A stretch of DNA of 64,000 bases. It comes from an uncultured Myxococcales bacterium. Lineage in GTDB: Bacteria; Myxococcota_A; UBA9042. The notes under the pieces were generated by a model that was not told where the DNA came from, did not search any database, and was given only the letters and a program-made list of their open reading frames with translations. The stretch covers positions 118,530 to 182,529 of the forward strand of contig CAIMEY010000047.1 of the NCBI GenBank assembly GCA_903840165.1, in the 5' to 3' direction. Made by a program: the position numbers and the translations under genes. Below are positions 17,925 through 26,879 of the stretch, one piece after another. Numbering within the stretch: the stretch's first letter is position 1; the number at the start of each line of letters is the position of its first letter.

Positions 17925-18251
17925 CACGGACCCCGAGGGTCGGTGGTGACGGTTTGTCGCGCCATCGGCCCTCGGGGGGGCATTGCCTGGCAATCCGGTC
18001 TCCGGCCTTTGGGCGTGCCTGCTTGGGCCGCGGTGGCGGAGCCAGGGACACTAGGGCCCGTTACCATTGATTTGCAAGCAGAATCAGCGGCTGCGGCAAA
18101 CTCGCCCTTTCTTTGCAAGGGCCGCCCCTGGGGTCCACCGGTCATCAGCGCGCGGCGCTCACTTCAGGGCCCGCCTATGCCGGACGACCGTGCCAAAGGC
18201 CACGGAATCTGGCATCCTCAGCTGAGCGTCACGCCTAAGCCTGGAGTCTCA
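17925..18251 (+). terminator. Intergenic stretch with GC hairpin after the Dickkopf-like lipoprotein gene
   Basis: A perfect 9-base inverted repeat (CCCCGAGGG at 17931-17939, CCCTCGGGG at 17969-17977) with a 29-base spacer starts six bases after the stop codon. There is no T-tract, so it is at best a non-canonical terminator or mRNA 3' stabiliser. The rest of the 327-base gap holds no convincing gene; the frame of the next gene is open through it but has no lipoprotein signal until 18252. Confidence 0.4.
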
Positions 18252-21233
18252 ATGCTGGCACTTAGCAAAACACTGCGCTGTCAAATGGTTCTGCTGATTG
18301 CGATCACCGCAGCGTGCAGCAACAGCGCCAACTCTGCAGGCAACGGCGACGATTTGGGCACAGCCGCCGCCGATCTCGGTGGGTCTTTGGACTCGGCCGA
18401 GGTCAATGACGTCGCTACAGACCAGGAAATCGGCGTAGATACGAGCATTTCCAGCGATGATCTGGCGGATGCTTCGCCAGCCGCGGACGCCGCCGATGCG
18501 GGAACGGATATCGCCAAGGTCGATGCTGGCTGTACCGACTCCGGTTGCTCGTGCACCGATAATAGTCAATGCGATTCAGGATTTTGCTTGGAAGTGGACG
18601 GAGCCAAGCAGTGCGCGGCCCTGTGCGGCAGCGGCTGCGTGCCGGGATTTCATTGCAGCCAGTTGGCGAGCAGTGGCGGCGACATTGTCAACGTCTGTAC
18701 CCCTTCTTTTCCGAGGCTTTGCGAGCCCTGCCAGGCCGATAGCGATTGCAACAATGTCCTAGGCGGTGCTGACAGCCGCTGCGTGTCGTACAAGGACAAC
18801 AGTGGCTCTTTGTTGGGCAATTTCTGCTCCACGCCCTGCGTCAGTTCGGCCGATTGCGCCGCTGGCTACGGGTGTCAGGCGACGACCAGCCTGGGCGGCA
18901 TCAAGTCCAACCAGTGCGTCAAGCAAGACCTCGTCTGTCCCTGCGACAAACGCGCTGAAAATCTTGGACTTGTCACAAGTTGTACCAATGCCAATGCGGT
19001 AGGCGCCTGCAATGGCAAGCGCGTCTGTTCCGCAAGCGGTCTCAGTACTTGTGACGCCCTGAGCGCGCAGCCCGAAGCCTGCAACCTGATCGACGACGAC
19101 TGCGACGGCCTGACCGACGAGCCGAGCCCTGGGCTGTGCGACGATAACCTCGCGTGTACGTACGACAATTGCATCGCCGGTGAATGCCAACACCCGCCCA
19201 AGACCGGCGCCTGTGACGACGGCAGCGCATGCAGCAGTGGCGACGAGTGCAACAACGGCAAATGTGTAGGAACTGCGGTGGTTTGTGACGACAAGAACCC
19301 TTGTAAGGCCGACAGTTGTGATCCGAGCAAAGGCTGTTTGAATACGCCTAGTTCAGACGCATCCTGCACCGATGGCAATGCCTGCACTTTGGGGGACACC
19401 TGCAAGGACGGCGCGTGCTTGCCCGGCAGCGGCACCGTCTGCGATGACCAAAACGTCTGCACCACCGATTCATGTGACCCCAAGCAGGGTTGCCTCTTTG
19501 CCAACAACGTCGCGCTCTGCTCGGACGGGGACGAATGCACCGTCGGCGACCAATGCAAGGACGGCCTGTGCCAAGGCATTGCCAAGCAAAAGTGCGTCGA
19601 CGGCAACCCTTGCACTGATGACGGCTGCGATCTCGGCCAAGGCTGCAAATTTGCACCGAATCTCTTGGCATGCGATGACGGCAACCTCTGCACGGTGGGC
19701 GACGCCTGCAAGGGCGGCCAATGCTCGGGCCTAATGGCCAAGACCTGCGATGACGGCAATGTCTGCACCACCGATTCCTGTGATCCCGTGCAGGGTTGCC
19801 TGACCGTGGCCAACACCGCACCCTGCAGCGATGGCGACGTCTGCACCTTGGGCGATGCCTGCATCGGCGGGCTGTGCGCGGGCGGCATGAGCCTGAATTG
19901 TGAAGACGGAAACCCTTGCACCAACGATAGTTGTGACGCAAACAAGGCCTGTCAGCACTCGGCCAACGTCGCGGCTTGCAGCGACGGCAACGCTTGCACC
20001 GCCGGCGACTCCTGTGTGGGCGGCGCTTGCTTGCCGGGACTCATCCTCGCTTGCGACGACGCCAACTCGTGCACGGACGATTCCTGTGACCTTGTGCTAG
20101 GTTGCTCGCACAAACTCAATGCCTCGGCGTGTAGCGACGGCAGCGCTTGCACCCTGAACGACGCCTGCCAGAACGGCGCCTGCATCGCCGGCAACAAGAT
20201 GGCCTGCAACGACGGCAATCCGTGCACGGACGATAGCTGCGACGCGTCATTAGGCTGTCAATTCAAGAACAACACGGCCAACTGCGACGACGGCAATGGC
20301 TGCACCGGCCCCGACGTCTGCGACACCGGCAAATGCGCCGCCCAGAGCGGTTGTAGCGCCAATGCCCAGTGCAAGCCCGGCGCTCAGGCGACAATGTGCA
20401 TTTGCAATGCCGGGTTTACGGGCAACGGCTTTCAGTGCGTCGACATCGACGAGTGCCAGAACGGCTCGGCCAACTGCGGCGCCAACAGCGCTTGCGTCAA
20501 CACGCCCGGCAGCTTTCAGTGCGTGTGCAACGCCGGCTTTGCCGATTGCAACAAGGACGCCAAGGATGGCTGCGAAATTAATACACAAACCGACGTCAAC
20601 AACTGTAACGCCTGCGGCAGCGGCTGCGGTTCACCGGTCAACGGCGTCGCCAAGTGCGAAACGGGCATCTGCAAAATCGCTTCCTGCAACGCGGGTTACG
20701 CCGATTGCGACAGCACCTTCCCAGATGGCTGCGAAATTAATACCAAAACGGACATCAACAACTGCAGCGCTTGTGGCAAGGCCTGCCCGGCCAATCAGGC
20801 CTGCAACGGTGGGGTCTGCGCCAGCGCCAATTGCTTGAAGGATTGGCTAGTTGGCACGCCTTGCAACGGCGTCAACTACGGCAACGGCTGCCAGCCCAGC
20901 GAAACCGGCTACCACTGGAAGGGCGTTTTCCAAAGCGGTGGGCAGAATTACGCGTGCTGGTGGCACCAAAAGAACCAAGCGTGGAATACTTCGAACGCCT
21001 CCAACTTCTGGACTTTAGCGGCCCAGTTCAAGTTGCCCCAAGGGCAGGGCGGAGCGGTGTGGTGCTACCATTTCTCAGCAGATCCATGCGCTTCAGGTGC
21101 TTGCGTCAACAATGCGGGGGGCTACTTTGACCAGAACCAAGTTGGTGCCTGGGGTTGGTGCGCCGAGGGCGACCCGCTCAATGGCGGCTTTGTTTGCATC
21201 CCCGATCCGAATAATTACCAGTCTTGTCAGTGA
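18252..21233 (+). CDS. Large mosaic Cys-rich lipoprotein (MopE motif, CTDC repeats, EGF_CA, GCEINT units)
   Basis: About 993 residues from ATG 18252 (GGAG upstream). The lipobox is ITAAC with Cys 22, followed by an Asp/Ala-rich linker. A Cys-rich segment and one MopE-type motif (CNLIDDDCDGLTDE, near residue 276) precede alternating CTDC repeats from about 294 to 680. A calcium-binding EGF-like module follows (DIDECQNGSANCGANSAC at about 733-750). Two GCEINTxTDxNNCxACG units lie near 775-845. A unique 130-residue C-terminal domain with CWWHQKNQAW and WGWCAEG ends the protein. It is likely anchored outside; calcium or copper binding is suggested by the motifs but unproven. The frame continues upstream to 17943 without coding character. 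Confidence 0.85.
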   Translation: MLALSKTLRCQMVLLIAITAACSNSANSAGNGDDLGTAAADLGGSLDSAEVNDVATDQEIGVDTSISSDDLADASPAADAADAGTDIAKVDAGCTDSGCSCTDNSQCDSGFCLEVDGAKQCAALCGSGCVPGFHCSQLASSGGDIVNVCTPSFPRLCEPCQADSDCNNVLGGADSRCVSYKDNSGSLLGNFCSTPCVSSADCAAGYGCQATTSLGGIKSNQCVKQDLVCPCDKRAENLGLVTSCTNANAVGACNGKRVCSASGLSTCDALSAQPEACNLIDDDCDGLTDEPSPGLCDDNLACTYDNCIAGECQHPPKTGACDDGSACSSGDECNNGKCVGTAVVCDDKNPCKADSCDPSKGCLNTPSSDASCTDGNACTLGDTCKDGACLPGSGTVCDDQNVCTTDSCDPKQGCLFANNVALCSDGDECTVGDQCKDGLCQGIAKQKCVDGNPCTDDGCDLGQGCKFAPNLLACDDGNLCTVGDACKGGQCSGLMAKTCDDGNVCTTDSCDPVQGCLTVANTAPCSDGDVCTLGDACIGGLCAGGMSLNCEDGNPCTNDSCDANKACQHSANVAACSDGNACTAGDSCVGGACLPGLILACDDANSCTDDSCDLVLGCSHKLNASACSDGSACTLNDACQNGACIAGNKMACNDGNPCTDDSCDASLGCQFKNNTANCDDGNGCTGPDVCDTGKCAAQSGCSANAQCKPGAQATMCICNAGFTGNGFQCVDIDECQNGSANCGANSACVNTPGSFQCVCNAGFADCNKDAKDGCEINTQTDVNNCNACGSGCGSPVNGVAKCETGICKIASCNAGYADCDSTFPDGCEINTKTDINNCSACGKACPANQACNGGVCASANCLKDWLVGTPCNGVNYGNGCQPSETGYHWKGVFQSGGQNYACWWHQKNQAWNTSNASNFWTLAAQFKLPQGQGGAVWCYHFSADPCASGACVNNAGGYFDQNQVGAWGWCAEGDPLNGGFVCIPDPNNYQSCQ

Positions 21234-21393
21234 GTTTTCGCGAGTTTTAGTGAACGCTGCTGCCCCGTTACGGCCTAGATTGACCGCGGCCAAAGCGGTG
21301 TGACAGCCTACGACGATCGGACCGCCGGTGACCCCGAACCCTGGGCCGCTGCGACGTCCCCATTCGCTGTTTCAGCGAAGGTGAACAACCGAC

Positions 21394-22710
21394 ATGCGCA
21401 AGAACTTTGTTCTCGATACCAACGTGTTGCTGCATGATTGCAACAGCATCCGCGCTTTTGCCGACAACGCGGTCAATATTCCCATCTTTGTGATTGAGGA
21501 GCTCGACCAATTCAAGAAGGATCAGTCAGAGTTAGGCCGCAACGCCCGCCGAGTGGCCCGCGAGATCGATACCTACCGGGAAAGCGGCAACTTGCGCGAA
21601 GGCGTGCCCCTGCCCAACGCCGGTAGCGTACGTGTGGTCTTGGAAAAGGCTGAAATGCCTAAAGATTTCTCGGTAGGGCACCAGATGGACAACTCCATCC
21701 TGGCCGTGGCGTTGCATCTGCACGTGACCGAACCGGACGTGCCGGTGGTGTTTGTGTCCAAGGACGTCAACCTGCGCATTCGGGCGGACGCACTGGGGCT
21801 GCACGCCGAGGATTATGACCGCGAGAATATGGATGTTTCTGAGCTCTACTCCGGCACCGCGGAGCTAGATGTCGACGGTTCGCTGGTGGACGCGATCTTT
21901 CAGAATGGCGGCTTTGAGCGCAGCTTGCTCGGTGATAATGTTGAAGTTTTCCCTAATCAATACCTGACCTTGCGCAATAAGGTGCTGCCTAATCGCACGG
22001 CCCTAGCGCGGGTCAGTGGTGACCGGATCGAACCGATTTCCCGCGTCAAGGGCACGGTATGGGGTGTGCAACCCCGCAATCGTGAACAGACTTTTGCGCT
22101 GGATATGCTGCTGCGCGATGACATTCAGCTCTGCACCCTGGTCGGCAAGGCGGGCACGGGCAAGACCATGTTGGCGATTGCCGCCGGGCTGCAAATGGTC
22201 ACTGATACGGAGCGCTATCGTAAGCTACTAGTTTCTCGCCCAATTTTTCCGATGGGCCGGGATCTCGGCTTTCTCCCCGGCACCATGCACGACAAGCTCA
22301 ACCCTTGGATGCAGCCCATCCACGACAACATTGACTTTTTGACCAACCTCAATGCCGGCAAGGGGCAAAAAGCACATAGTTATCAAGACTTTCTTGCGCA
22401 AGGCATCATCGAAGTCGAGGCGCTGACCTACATTCGCGGTCGCTCCCTGCCGCAAGTGTTTATGATCGTGGATGAAGCGCAGAACCTGACTCCCCATGAG
22501 GTCAAGACTGTGCTCACCCGGGTCGGCCATGGCACCAAGATCATTCTCACGGGCGATCCCTACCAGATCGACCACGCGTATCTGGACAGCGTGAACAATG
22601 GATTAACGTATCTTGTCAATAAGTTCCGTGGCCAAGGCTTGGCCGCCCATGTGACCTTGACCAAGGGAGAGCGTTCGCCCTTGGCTGAACTCGCCGCCAA
22701 TATCCTCTAA
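21394..22710 (+). CDS. PhoH2-type PIN-domain RNase / ATPase
   Basis: A 438-residue protein. The N-terminal PIN domain (residues 1-145) has acidic positions Asp 8, Glu 35/36 and Asp 124 (FVLDTNVLLHD, VSKDVNLRIRA). The C-terminal PhoH ATPase domain has Walker A GKAGTGKT at 251-258 and Walker B FMIVDEAQN at 356-364, followed by ILTGDPYQID. Such PIN-PhoH fusions (YlaK / PhoH2 group) are reported to act as ATP-dependent RNA helicase-nucleases. AAGGTG lies upstream of the start. It stands alone, 24 bases before a small exported protein gene. Confidence 0.9.
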   Translation: MRKNFVLDTNVLLHDCNSIRAFADNAVNIPIFVIEELDQFKKDQSELGRNARRVAREIDTYRESGNLREGVPLPNAGSVRVVLEKAEMPKDFSVGHQMDNSILAVALHLHVTEPDVPVVFVSKDVNLRIRADALGLHAEDYDRENMDVSELYSGTAELDVDGSLVDAIFQNGGFERSLLGDNVEVFPNQYLTLRNKVLPNRTALARVSGDRIEPISRVKGTVWGVQPRNREQTFALDMLLRDDIQLCTLVGKAGTGKTMLAIAAGLQMVTDTERYRKLLVSRPIFPMGRDLGFLPGTMHDKLNPWMQPIHDNIDFLTNLNAGKGQKAHSYQDFLAQGIIEVEALTYIRGRSLPQVFMIVDEAQNLTPHEVKTVLTRVGHGTKIILTGDPYQIDHAYLDSVNNGLTYLVNKFRGQGLAAHVTLTKGERSPLAELAANIL

Positions 22711-22734
22711 CCCTGCATAAATCTAGGAATTTTC

Positions 22735-23442
22735 ATGCGCAAGCTCTTGCTGGCTGTCGTGTCCCTTTCGCTTGGCACGGCTGCTCCCGCCTTCGCTGCC
22801 GACAAGGGTGGTGCCAAGAAAGGCAATGTTCTTCTGCAAATGGCTGCGGACTACCTGCACCATCCTCAGCGCGACCTCGCGGTGATTGCCACTGCCGTGC
22901 CCTACACGACCGACAACGTGCAAGGGGCCGCGGCCTTGGTGCGCGTCGCCGATGGTTCCGATGGCGGCAACCCGACTTGCCACTTGCTTCAGCTCGAAGG
23001 GCGGGCTGGAGCGCCGGGAAAGATCTTGTCAGAACTGCAGTTTTCGGTTTGTCCTCGCTATGACAAGGACCAAAAGCAGGGCGGGCTTGAGCGCGTCAAC
23101 CTCAGCAGCAAGTGGGGGGCCTGGCGGGTCCACCTGTTCAGCCAGCGGATGGATTCGATGGCCAAAGGCGTGGAAACATCAGTGCTTTGGGGGATGGCTG
23201 CCGATTTGGGCGACGGTCAGCTCAAGTTGGTCTTTGAGAGGACCTCGACCACGTTCAAGAGTCAGGAGGACAAAAAGCTCAATCAATCTGAGGTGTGCCA
23301 GCAACCCATCCTCCGCGTCGGTGCCGACCCAGAAGGCTTGACCATTGTCTGCGACTCGGAAACGATGTTGGGTAACCTGCCGAAAAAGCTCAAGTCTACC
23401 CTGGATTACACCTGGCAGGGCGATCGGTACTTGCCCAAATAG
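22735..23442 (+). CDS. Exported protein of unknown function
   Basis: A 235-residue protein with a clear signal peptide (MRKLLLAVVSLSLGTAAPAF, cleavage after Ala 21). The mature part has two Cys pairs (CHLLQLEG, FSVCPRY, VCQQPIL, IVCDSET) that may form disulfides, and a beta-rich character. I recognise no family. AGGA precedes the ATG. It follows phoH2 closely on the same strand and may be co-transcribed; the next gene is convergent with 25 bases between stops. Confidence 0.75.
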   Translation: MRKLLLAVVSLSLGTAAPAFAADKGGAKKGNVLLQMAADYLHHPQRDLAVIATAVPYTTDNVQGAAALVRVADGSDGGNPTCHLLQLEGRAGAPGKILSELQFSVCPRYDKDQKQGGLERVNLSSKWGAWRVHLFSQRMDSMAKGVETSVLWGMAADLGDGQLKLVFERTSTTFKSQEDKKLNQSEVCQQPILRVGADPEGLTIVCDSETMLGNLPKKLKSTLDYTWQGDRYLPK

Positions 23443-23467
23443 GTGTGCGCCTTGGTGGCGTCCGCCG

Positions 23468-24175
23468 TCAAGAATTGCTTTGGTCGAGTACGGGCGGGGC
23501 TTCAGATGTGCCAGGCCTGGATAAAAGCGCAACAAGATTAGCCATTTGTGGCAGGACGTAGTCAGCACCCATGCCCCGCACCAAGCCCCTGTGCTGGGGG
23601 TCGTGGTCGAGCAGGGCAATCCGCACCCCACCATTGCGCGCAGTTTCGGTGTCAATGCGCGAACTTCCAACCATCAACGTCGCCTCGGCGGGCACAGCGG
23701 CTACTGCGATCAGCTGGAGCAAACCGGCCGGATCGGGTTTGCGCGGCGTCTCGCCATCCCCAGCGACAATATTCTGAAAGTAGGAGCGAATTCCAAGTTG
23801 TTCCAGCAGGTACTGGGAAGGCGGCAACGGCTTGTTGGTGAGCACGCTCATTGCCACACCCAGGCCCTGCAGCCCGCTCAGCGTCGCGATCACGCCCGGG
23901 TATAGTTGGGCGTGCTGCCCCGTATGCTGGCTGTAGGCTCCTCTGAATTCAGGAAGCAATTCAGCAATTTCCAGGTCTGTTAGCGTCGGTCCGGTGGCTT
24001 GAAAGGCCAGACGAAGCAGGCTGCGCAGTCGTTCGCCATTCCAGGGGCGGACTTGGGACGCATCCAAAGCCGAGCGGCCGTGGTGGGCCAGGACCTGGTT
24101 GAGGGCCGCCGTCAAATCGGCAAAGGTATCCGCAATGGTTCCATTGAGATCGAAGATGAGGTGTCGATAGCGCAT
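23468..24175 (-). CDS. HAD-superfamily hydrolase, Gph-like, with altered catalytic motifs
   Basis: A 235-residue HAD subfamily IA protein resembling phosphoglycolate phosphatase. Motif I reads FDLNGTIADT: Asp 9 is the expected nucleophile, but the second Asp of DxD is Asn 11. Motif II is present (LTNKP) and motif III Lys is present (GDGETPRKPDP). Motif IV reads VGSSRIDTETA, where Ser replaces the first Asp of GDSxxD. The fold is clear; normal phosphatase activity is doubtful because the acid/base Asp and one metal ligand are changed. The gene is monocistronic and convergent with the exported-protein gene. Confidence 0.8.
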   Translation of the reverse strand: MRYRHLIFDLNGTIADTFADLTAALNQVLAHHGRSALDASQVRPWNGERLRSLLRLAFQATGPTLTDLEIAELLPEFRGAYSQHTGQHAQLYPGVIATLSGLQGLGVAMSVLTNKPLPPSQYLLEQLGIRSYFQNIVAGDGETPRKPDPAGLLQLIAVAAVPAEATLMVGSSRIDTETARNGGVRIALLDHDPQHRGLVRGMGADYVLPQMANLVALLSRPGTSEAPPVLDQSNS

Positions 24176-24300
24176 GGCAACCTAGGCGATTGGACCGATC
24201 GCAGTGTGCCTTGGCTACGCCGGGTTGCCAAGCGTCCTAGCCCGGGTTAGCGTGCGGGTACTTCGGGGCTAGTTCGGCTGGTCAAGAGCGGGGAGGTGCC

Positions 24301-25218
24301 GTGGCAGTGCAGGGATGGCAGCGTCATTGGCAATCGCTTGTCGCAACAGCGGTTTTGCTGCTTGCTGCGCCGTGTTTGGCCCAGGTTACGCCGTCAGTCC
24401 TGGTCGTACCGGACCAAGGGGGGCGGCCGCAGATACCAGGGGAGACTTCGCCCGCTGCCGATCGCCAACTGGTTGCGCCGGGTCTCCAGGTGGGGAACAA
24501 CCCTGCGCCGGTCGTGCCGGCTACGCGACCGGCGGCTCCAGCCAGCGCTGATCCAGGCGAACTGGGCGCGAAGAAAGCACAATCGCCTGAGCCGAAACGC
24601 CAACTACCTTGGCGTCCCCAGAGCGCCCTACAGCTGGAGGTTGGGGCTGCCCTGCTTCCGAACACGGCCATGGCGTGGTGGTCGCGCTATGACAAGCACC
24701 CGCAACTTCGCGGAACTGCGATCGACTTGACCTATTGGTGGCCCTTGGCTAGCGATCGTTGGCTCGGTCTGCGGGCCGGTTTGGTCATGCCGAGCGTTGC
24801 TGCGACAAATTGGTATGAATCTGCGAAGTTGCCAACAGCTGATCCGAACAACAACGCGTGGCGCCCCTTGTACACGGATATTGGGATTCATGGCATCGAC
24901 TTAGCTGTTGATTATATTGGCTTTGTTCCTCTGCACGAGCGCGTCGCCTGGACCTACCGCGCCGGTGTTGGCTTGCTGATTCTGCCAGGCAACGCAACAA
25001 CCATTGAAACATTGCCTAGTTGCAAAGTGAGCGAAAGGCCGACGTGCGCCCACTGGCCTTCGGTCGGGCAGGGCACGGCTCCAGTTCCGCCGGTTCTGCC
25101 ATCACTTCGCGCAACCACTGGATTTGCATTCGCAATTGGCGGCCCCGTCTGGTTGACCTTGGAAGGCGGTCTGCGCGACGTCCTGTGGGCTGGCGGCGGC
25201 GTTAGTGTGCGATTCTAG
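24301..25218 (+). CDS. Predicted outer-membrane beta-barrel protein
   Basis: A 305-residue protein starting at GTG 24301 with GGGGAGG four bases upstream. A signal peptide (VATAVLLLAAPCLAQ, cleavage about Ala 27) is followed by a Pro-rich linker to about residue 100. Alternating hydrophobic strands follow, and the chain ends with an aromatic C-terminus (GGGVSVRF), as expected for a barrel inserted by the BAM complex. Two Cys near residues 241 and 250 may bridge. No family is recognised. The next gene on the strand is a BamD-like lipoprotein. Confidence 0.65.
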   Translation: MAVQGWQRHWQSLVATAVLLLAAPCLAQVTPSVLVVPDQGGRPQIPGETSPAADRQLVAPGLQVGNNPAPVVPATRPAAPASADPGELGAKKAQSPEPKRQLPWRPQSALQLEVGAALLPNTAMAWWSRYDKHPQLRGTAIDLTYWWPLASDRWLGLRAGLVMPSVAATNWYESAKLPTADPNNNAWRPLYTDIGIHGIDLAVDYIGFVPLHERVAWTYRAGVGLLILPGNATTIETLPSCKVSERPTCAHWPSVGQGTAPVPPVLPSLRATTGFAFAIGGPVWLTLEGGLRDVLWAGGGVSVRF

Positions 25219-25364
25219 GGACTTAATTCGAGAAATCTCCAGTTGCCGACCCGAGCTGTGATGAATTCTGGCCCGGCGATGCCCTTGACGCGCCGCGACA
25301 GTTGCGGCACCCTGTTTGGCCCGCTGGCGGCAGGATTGTCCGTGGCTGCGGCACTTTGGGCTCA

Positions 25365-26303
25365 ATGAACGACGCTGTTTCTCAGCCAAATCAAGACCCA
25401 GCAAGCCCTTTGCGGATGCTGGCTTATGGCGTTATGGCCGCGCTTGTCGCCGCGAGTTCCGCGTGCAGCGGCGCTGAAACGGTCAAGGGAAATGTGGCCT
25501 CAGAAGCTGAGGCGGTCTACACCGACGGCCTGGAGCACCTAGCGGGCGGCAGCACCCTGGAAGCGGAGCAGGAGTTTCAGAAACTCCTGAAGATGCCTTC
25601 GTATTTGCAGCTGACCGCCTTGGCCCGCCTGCGCCTAGCCGATGCGCAGTTTCACGAGCACAAGTACGACGAAGCCATTGAAACGTACCTGTCCTTTGTG
25701 CAACGCCATGATTCTAATGACAATGTGCCGTACGCCCTGTTTATGGTCGCCCGCGCGTACTACGAGCTGGCGCCCAGCGATCTGTGGTTCTTTCCGCCCA
25801 TTGAGGAACTGGACCTTACCGCCGTGCAGCAAGCGCGCACCCACCTTGAGCGATTTATCAAGCAATACCCTCGGTCCCGCTTTGTCACCCAGGCCCTTGA
25901 GCTGCGCGAGCGGTGTTTGGACTTGCTGTGGGCGCATCACCGGTATGTGATTGATTTTTATACAAAACGCAACAAGTGGATGGGCGTGGTTTACCGTCTG
26001 CACGTGGCGATGCAGCAGTTCCCTTCGCGCAGTCAAAATGTCGAGAATTTCGCTTTACTTGCCAAGGGTTACCAGGAGATCGGTTGGCGTCGTCGCGCCG
26101 TTGATGTCTGGCAAGCCATTGGCCAGCGCTGGCCAGGCACGCCCCAGGCGATTGTCGCACCAGGGCGCGTGGTGCAGTTGCAAAAGGACATGGACGCGGC
26201 CAAGGCTGCGGGCAAGAAAGACGCTGAAATGCCGGTGGAATTGCCGCCGACATCGACCGTGAAACCGGAACAGCTTGGCGATTCTAGTTCCGACGAGGGC
26301 TAG
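25365..26303 (+). CDS. bamD: Outer-membrane assembly lipoprotein BamD-like
   Basis: About 312 residues from ATG 25365. A signal with a relaxed lipobox (AASSAC, Cys 34) is followed by TPR-type helices of the YfiO/BamD family. These include EAEQEFQKLLKMP, ARLRLADAQFHEHKYDEAIE, VPYALFMVARAYYELAP and the RYPRSRF-like KQYPRSRFVTQALELRERC. BamD is the essential lipoprotein of the beta-barrel assembly machine at the inner face of the outer membrane. Length and spacing of repeats fit the family, with an extended Pro/Ser-rich C-terminus. Confidence 0.75.
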   Translation: MNDAVSQPNQDPASPLRMLAYGVMAALVAASSACSGAETVKGNVASEAEAVYTDGLEHLAGGSTLEAEQEFQKLLKMPSYLQLTALARLRLADAQFHEHKYDEAIETYLSFVQRHDSNDNVPYALFMVARAYYELAPSDLWFFPPIEELDLTAVQQARTHLERFIKQYPRSRFVTQALELRERCLDLLWAHHRYVIDFYTKRNKWMGVVYRLHVAMQQFPSRSQNVENFALLAKGYQEIGWRRRAVDVWQAIGQRWPGTPQAIVAPGRVVQLQKDMDAAKAAGKKDAEMPVELPPTSTVKPEQLGDSSSDEG

Positions 26304-26411
26304 AAACGTCGCTGTCCAACTTCATCGGCGCGTTGCAGGCAAGGGCCTGGGACAAACCGATGCCGAACGCCGGGTCACCCAAATTTCAAACCGGCGATAC
26401 GTGAGGAAGTC

Positions 26412-26768
26412 ATGGCAAATAGTCCAAAAGGAACCAAGCAGGTCAATCCCCCGGCACCCAAGGCGCTGGTCAACAAGCAGTTCGGCAGCAAGGCGCAGTT
26501 GGTCGATGCGATTCTGAGCCTGATCGGCGACGCGCCGGAGGGTTCGCGCAGCAAACTGATGCAGACCCCCAACTCGAAGTTGCTGTCGCACCACCACAAT
26601 ACCCAGCGTTTGGTGAAGCAATTCGGCAGCAAGTCGGGCGCGATTGACGCGATCCTTGCCGCGCGTTTTCCCAAGCGTGCGCCCGATGGCGAAAGGGCCA
26701 AGCTTGAGAAGTTTAACCCCTGGCGGTTGATGGACCATTACCGTCAAGCCACGGACGCTGCGAAGTAG
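26412..26768 (+). CDS. Small protein with a tandemly duplicated KQFGSK module
   Basis: A 118-residue protein built from two copies of a helical unit: NKQFGSKAQLVDAIL... (residues about 21-63) and VKQFGSKSGAIDAIL... (about 68-112). The spacing is close to 47 residues. The shared core is KQFGSKxxxxDAIL followed by a Lys/Arg-Leu segment and an Asn/Lys-rich end. The protein is strongly basic and has no signal peptide, so a cytoplasmic role, possibly nucleic-acid binding, is conceivable but only inferred. GAGGAAG precedes the ATG. It ends shortly before a very strong intrinsic terminator. Confidence 0.75.
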   Translation: MANSPKGTKQVNPPAPKALVNKQFGSKAQLVDAILSLIGDAPEGSRSKLMQTPNSKLLSHHHNTQRLVKQFGSKSGAIDAILAARFPKRAPDGERAKLEKFNPWRLMDHYRQATDAAK

Positions 26769-26799
26769 GCTTAAAAGCTTACGAATTTGGCTACGACGT

Positions 26800-26856
26800 A
26801 ACGGCCCACTCCCTGCTGCCCTCGCGGCACTCAGGGAGTGGGCCGTTGCATTTTTT
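26800..26856 (+). terminator. Strong intrinsic (rho-independent) terminator
   Basis: A perfect 16-base-pair stem, AACGGCCCACTCCCTG (26800-26815) with CAGGGAGTGGGCCGTT (26832-26847), is closed by a 16-base loop and followed by GCA and six T residues (26851-26856). It ends the transcript of the 118-residue protein gene, 31 bases after its stop. The opposite strand lacks a T-tract, so it acts in the plus direction. Confidence 0.92.
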
Positions 26857-26879
26857 GCGTCATGTCCAGGGGGTGGCTG

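Noticed and set aside
22700..22730. CCTCTAACCC downstream of phoH2 as a further repeat copy
   Set aside because: Only this 10-mer matches the right stem of copy B; the loop and other blocks are missing, so chance is likely.
24230..24280. GGGTTAG-containing GC-rich segment as another repeat fragment
   Set aside because: Similarity to the repeat is short and gapped; I could not align the shared internal blocks.
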